A stretch of DNA of 64,000 nucleotides from Okeania sp. KiyG1 (GTDB lineage Bacteria; Cyanobacteriota; Cyanobacteriia; Cyanobacteriales; Microcoleaceae): assembly GCF_014132355.1 (NCBI RefSeq), contig NZ_BLZO01000060.1, positions 1-64,000 of the forward strand, given 5' to 3'. Below, one piece after another: positions 62,040-64,000 of this stretch. Numbering within the stretch: the first letter of the stretch is position 1; every line of letters starts with the position of its first letter. A program made the position numbers and the translations under genes. The notes beneath the pieces were generated by a model. The model was not told the DNA's origin. It searched no databases and saw only the letters and a program-made list of their open reading frames with translations.

Positions 62040-62724
62040 ATAACTTAGAGCTATTGATATTCTCCTGGCTCAAGCACAGGGGATTCTTAAGCAATCCAAA
62101 ACAGGATTCTCAAAGGCACGATCAAACTGCCTCTACTGACTTCTTTAAGGGAAAACCCTAAAGTTGCCACTACTTTTTTGAGGATATTAGCTGCGCCATT
62201 ACAATCGGCATTAACTAACAAACCCTTTTGAGTTTGATAGAGTCCTCGTTGTCTTGATGCAGTCGCTCATGGGGAAACCCCCTTTTGCGGCGCTGCATCG
62301 CTTAATTCGCTTGCCTGATGGCTTCCTGCTTCCGGGTTTTTCACGCCTTGTTTGGCAAGAAGTCATCATCTAAAAAGCTAGCTTGTGAGGTATACGATTC
62401 TTCAGTTTCAATAAACTCTATGCCGTATAATTCGCATAACTGAATAATTCGTTCTTTGAGTTTAGTCGTGGGGATTTGTACAAACTTTTGGTTGTTTTTT
62501 GCACCGATATTAATACTATCTTTTTGTCGTTTATTCCAACCAAAAACTATTCGACCAATTCCATATTTAAGGCAATGATTAATCACCAATCTTGCTGCTT
62601 TGTTAATAGCATCACGCACTTGTCTATTACGTTTTTCAGTTATGTGCGCTAATTTATTTGACCAAAATCCTTGGGGTTTATTATCTTTAATTGTAGCTAT
62701 TTGTTTGTTGTACCAACCCTCCCC

Positions 62725-62812
62725 TATCCCTCCTGGGAGGGGAACTAAAGGGGTGGGTGGGAGGGGAACTAAAGGGGTGGGTGGGAGGGGAACTAAAGGG
62801 GTGGGTGTTTAC
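62725..62812. repeat. Tandem GGGAGGGGAACTAAAGGGGTGGGT units in the decayed TnpB
   Basis: Three 26-27-bp units following CCTCCCCTATCCCTCCTGGGAGG, inserted between two readable TnpB segments. The hairpin CCCTCCTGGGAGGG starts the insert, as in the block at about 36555. Confidence 0.7.
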
Positions 62813-62861
62813 CATCAATGATCAAACTTGTACCTACATTAGAGACACAACTTAACCAATT

Positions 62862-62952
62862 CAGGACTTACGCAGAGACTCTATATATAGAGAGGGCGAA
62901 TGCCATTCGCCCCTACAGATGGTGGTTTGACAGTCAATTTGCGTAAGTCCTG
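62862..62952. repeat. Inverted-repeat element family B inside the decayed TnpB
   Basis: Simplest complete copy: TCAGGACTTACGCAGA, the plain hairpin GGGCGAATGCCATTCGCCC, and TTTGCGTAAGTCCTG. It separates the RuvC Asp region from the next readable segment of the pseudogene. Confidence 0.8.
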
Positions 62953-63714
62953 CAATTATCAACTCCGTGGTCTATCCCTATAACTTTGGCTCGATCTAGC
63001 TGAGGTCGATCGGCTTTTAACTTATAAACCCATTCAACATAAAAACAGAAGTTACGAGGTAAAATTCTAATTTCTCTAATTTCTTTAAACTCAAAATTAC
63101 TTAGGAAATCTAAGAGAAAACTATCAACTTTAAATGCTGCTTTAACCTTTCTTCCCAGAGGTACTTTAACTTGACCATTTTCCAGCTTTAAAGCTTGCGC
63201 ACGGATAAGTTATTACCCCCATTCCTCCCTTTTTGCGATATTTTCGTAGTTGAGGTTTATCAGTTATATCATGTCCGGTAGCATCGGTATTGTATAGCAA
63301 GAGTAGGGAACACCGGAGCTGGGAACAGGGAACAGTCAGGAATACCTAAGAGCAAGAAAAAAACTTAAATTTCTTGTAGATATTCACCTTTGGGTTTACA
63401 CAAACGCGCCCCAGCGGACATGATATTAATTCTCCTTTGAAATACTTCTGAGAAAGTGCTTGATAAGACTTAAATTATTCTGCTACACCTCTAAGAGTTT
63501 GTTGTGCTGCTTGAGAATACAAAAACTGATAATTACTATTGGACTTTCACTTCTTTTCTAAGTTATATTTTCCCGGAATATTACCCAACTTAAAATACCA
63601 TTGCCTAGCCAAATAAATCCCACAATTAATGAGTTTATTTGCTGTATTACATAAGTATTCTAAAAACGGTATAATTCCCGAAATTTTAATTAACTATTGC
63701 TGACATCCATACAT

Positions 63715-63952
63715 CTTTATCACCTCCTTTAATAGGATAAAATTAAAGAATAGAAAATGACAAATTTTTAAGGCGATTAAAATCCCCCATTCGTTTTTCA
63801 TCCACGCTTTAAAAAGACGTGGTTTTCAAACTATCGTCCATCTTTCGTAAAAAATATATATCTCCGGAAAAGAGCGAGTAGTGACTAGGGACTAGGGGAA
63901 AAAATTGATAATTTCTGTGCGATAATTTATTTTATTTCTTATGACCGCCAGA
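63715..63952. other. Spacer
   Basis: It contains AATCCCCCATTCGTTTTTCATCC and ACGTGGTTTTCAAAC, words similar to TnpB element left ends, and a GTAGTGACTAGGGACTAGGGG run. No gene seen. Confidence 0.35.
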
Positions 63953-64000
63953 TGTCTAATATAGTTGAAATTCATCCCCAAGCTACTACTAAAGGATTAA
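63953..64000 (+). CDS. Possible start of a gene cut by the right edge
   Basis: ATG at 63953 opens MSNIVEIHPQATTKGL to the edge (16 codons) with no stop. The codon pattern looks protein-like but no Shine-Dalgarno sequence is visible and the fragment is too short to name. Confidence 0.35.

Larger units (their letters stand above)
62050..63714 (-). pseudogene. TnpB-family gene, heavily decayed, with nested repeats
   Basis: ATG at 63714 after AAAGGAGGTGATAAAG starts MYGCQQ, then TAG. The frame continues LEYLCNTANKLINCGIYLAR, has TGA after YNLEKK and TAA after TLRGVAE, and is cut near 63430 by a repeat block. Further on: YRKKGGMGVITYP, KVPLGRKVKAAFKVDSFLLD, RAKVIGIDHGVDN (RuvC Asp), a family B element (62862-62952), LSCVSNVGTSLIIDGKHP, a tripled GGGAGGGGAACTAAAGGGG block (62725-62812), then the longest open part (62619-62341: RIVFGWNKRQKDSINIGAKN, QIPTTKLKERIIQLCELYGI, ESYTSQASFLDDDFLP). 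The end (NADCNGAANIL) is near 62180. It is a different TnpB subfamily from the two intact copies. Confidence 0.8.

Overview
The window looks like a chromosome segment of a filamentous, non-heterocystous cyanobacterium of the Trichodesmium/Okeania/Moorena kind. This is inferred from frequent HIP1 octamers (GCGATCGC), AT-rich DNA, low coding density, very many dispersed hairpin repeats and TnpB elements, and typical cyanobacterial families (CHAT and caspase proteins with WD40 repeats, Uma2, DUF1838, arsenic methylation genes). I saw no tRNA, rRNA or CRISPR array.

Layout. 1-1928 (minus): receiver-GAF-PAS-PAS-GGDEF sensor cut by the left edge. 3155-9095: a secreted trypsin-like protease with a seven-blade WD40 propeller, then a DUF1800/DUF1501 pair. 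9465-18286 (minus): eight ORFs (seven genes, one frameshifted) with gaps of 76 nt or less: an unrecognised helical protein, a TIR-domain protein, a large coiled-coil/helical protein, an SPFH-like protein, two membrane proteins sharing a ubiquitin-like N-terminus, and a VanY-type peptidase. This is my best candidate for an undescribed system, possibly an NAD-hydrolysing conflict or stress module on a membrane scaffold. 18736-20771: MFS transporter and an aspartyl hydroxylase fragment. 21430-31252: a giant two-partner-secretion protein ending in a CHAT protease, with its frame broken by a repeat insertion. 31885-33967: four tandem copies of a small secreted protein. 34704-36960: an amidohydrolase gene destroyed by TnpB elements.

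37313-40968: divergent Rieske oxygenase and DUF1838 genes with an intact TnpB element between them. 41468-46003: OmpR-type regulator, a ribbon-helix-helix-like protein with repeated operator-like sites, Uma2, and several decayed toxin-antitoxin genes. 46005-46930: seven copies of a 138-bp repeat. 46937-48055: intact TnpB. 48334-51849: caspase-STAND-WD40 protein carrying a repeat element translated in frame. 51883-52710: toxin-antitoxin pair whose PIN toxin is split by a miniature inverted-repeat element. 56291-61900: arsenic methylation/arsenosugar genes (arsM, two small genes, arsS with four homopolymer deletions). 62050-63714: a heavily decayed TnpB.

Two themes link the window. First, signalling and cell-death-like domains are concentrated here (TIR, CHAT, caspase-STAND, trypsin-WD40, several toxin-antitoxin loci). 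Second, at least four families of short repeats with inverted ends (called A, B, C and D below) have spread between genes and into them, causing gene breaks and in one case an in-frame protein insertion. Several frameshifts lie in homopolymer runs, so base-calling error is a real alternative to gene decay at those places.
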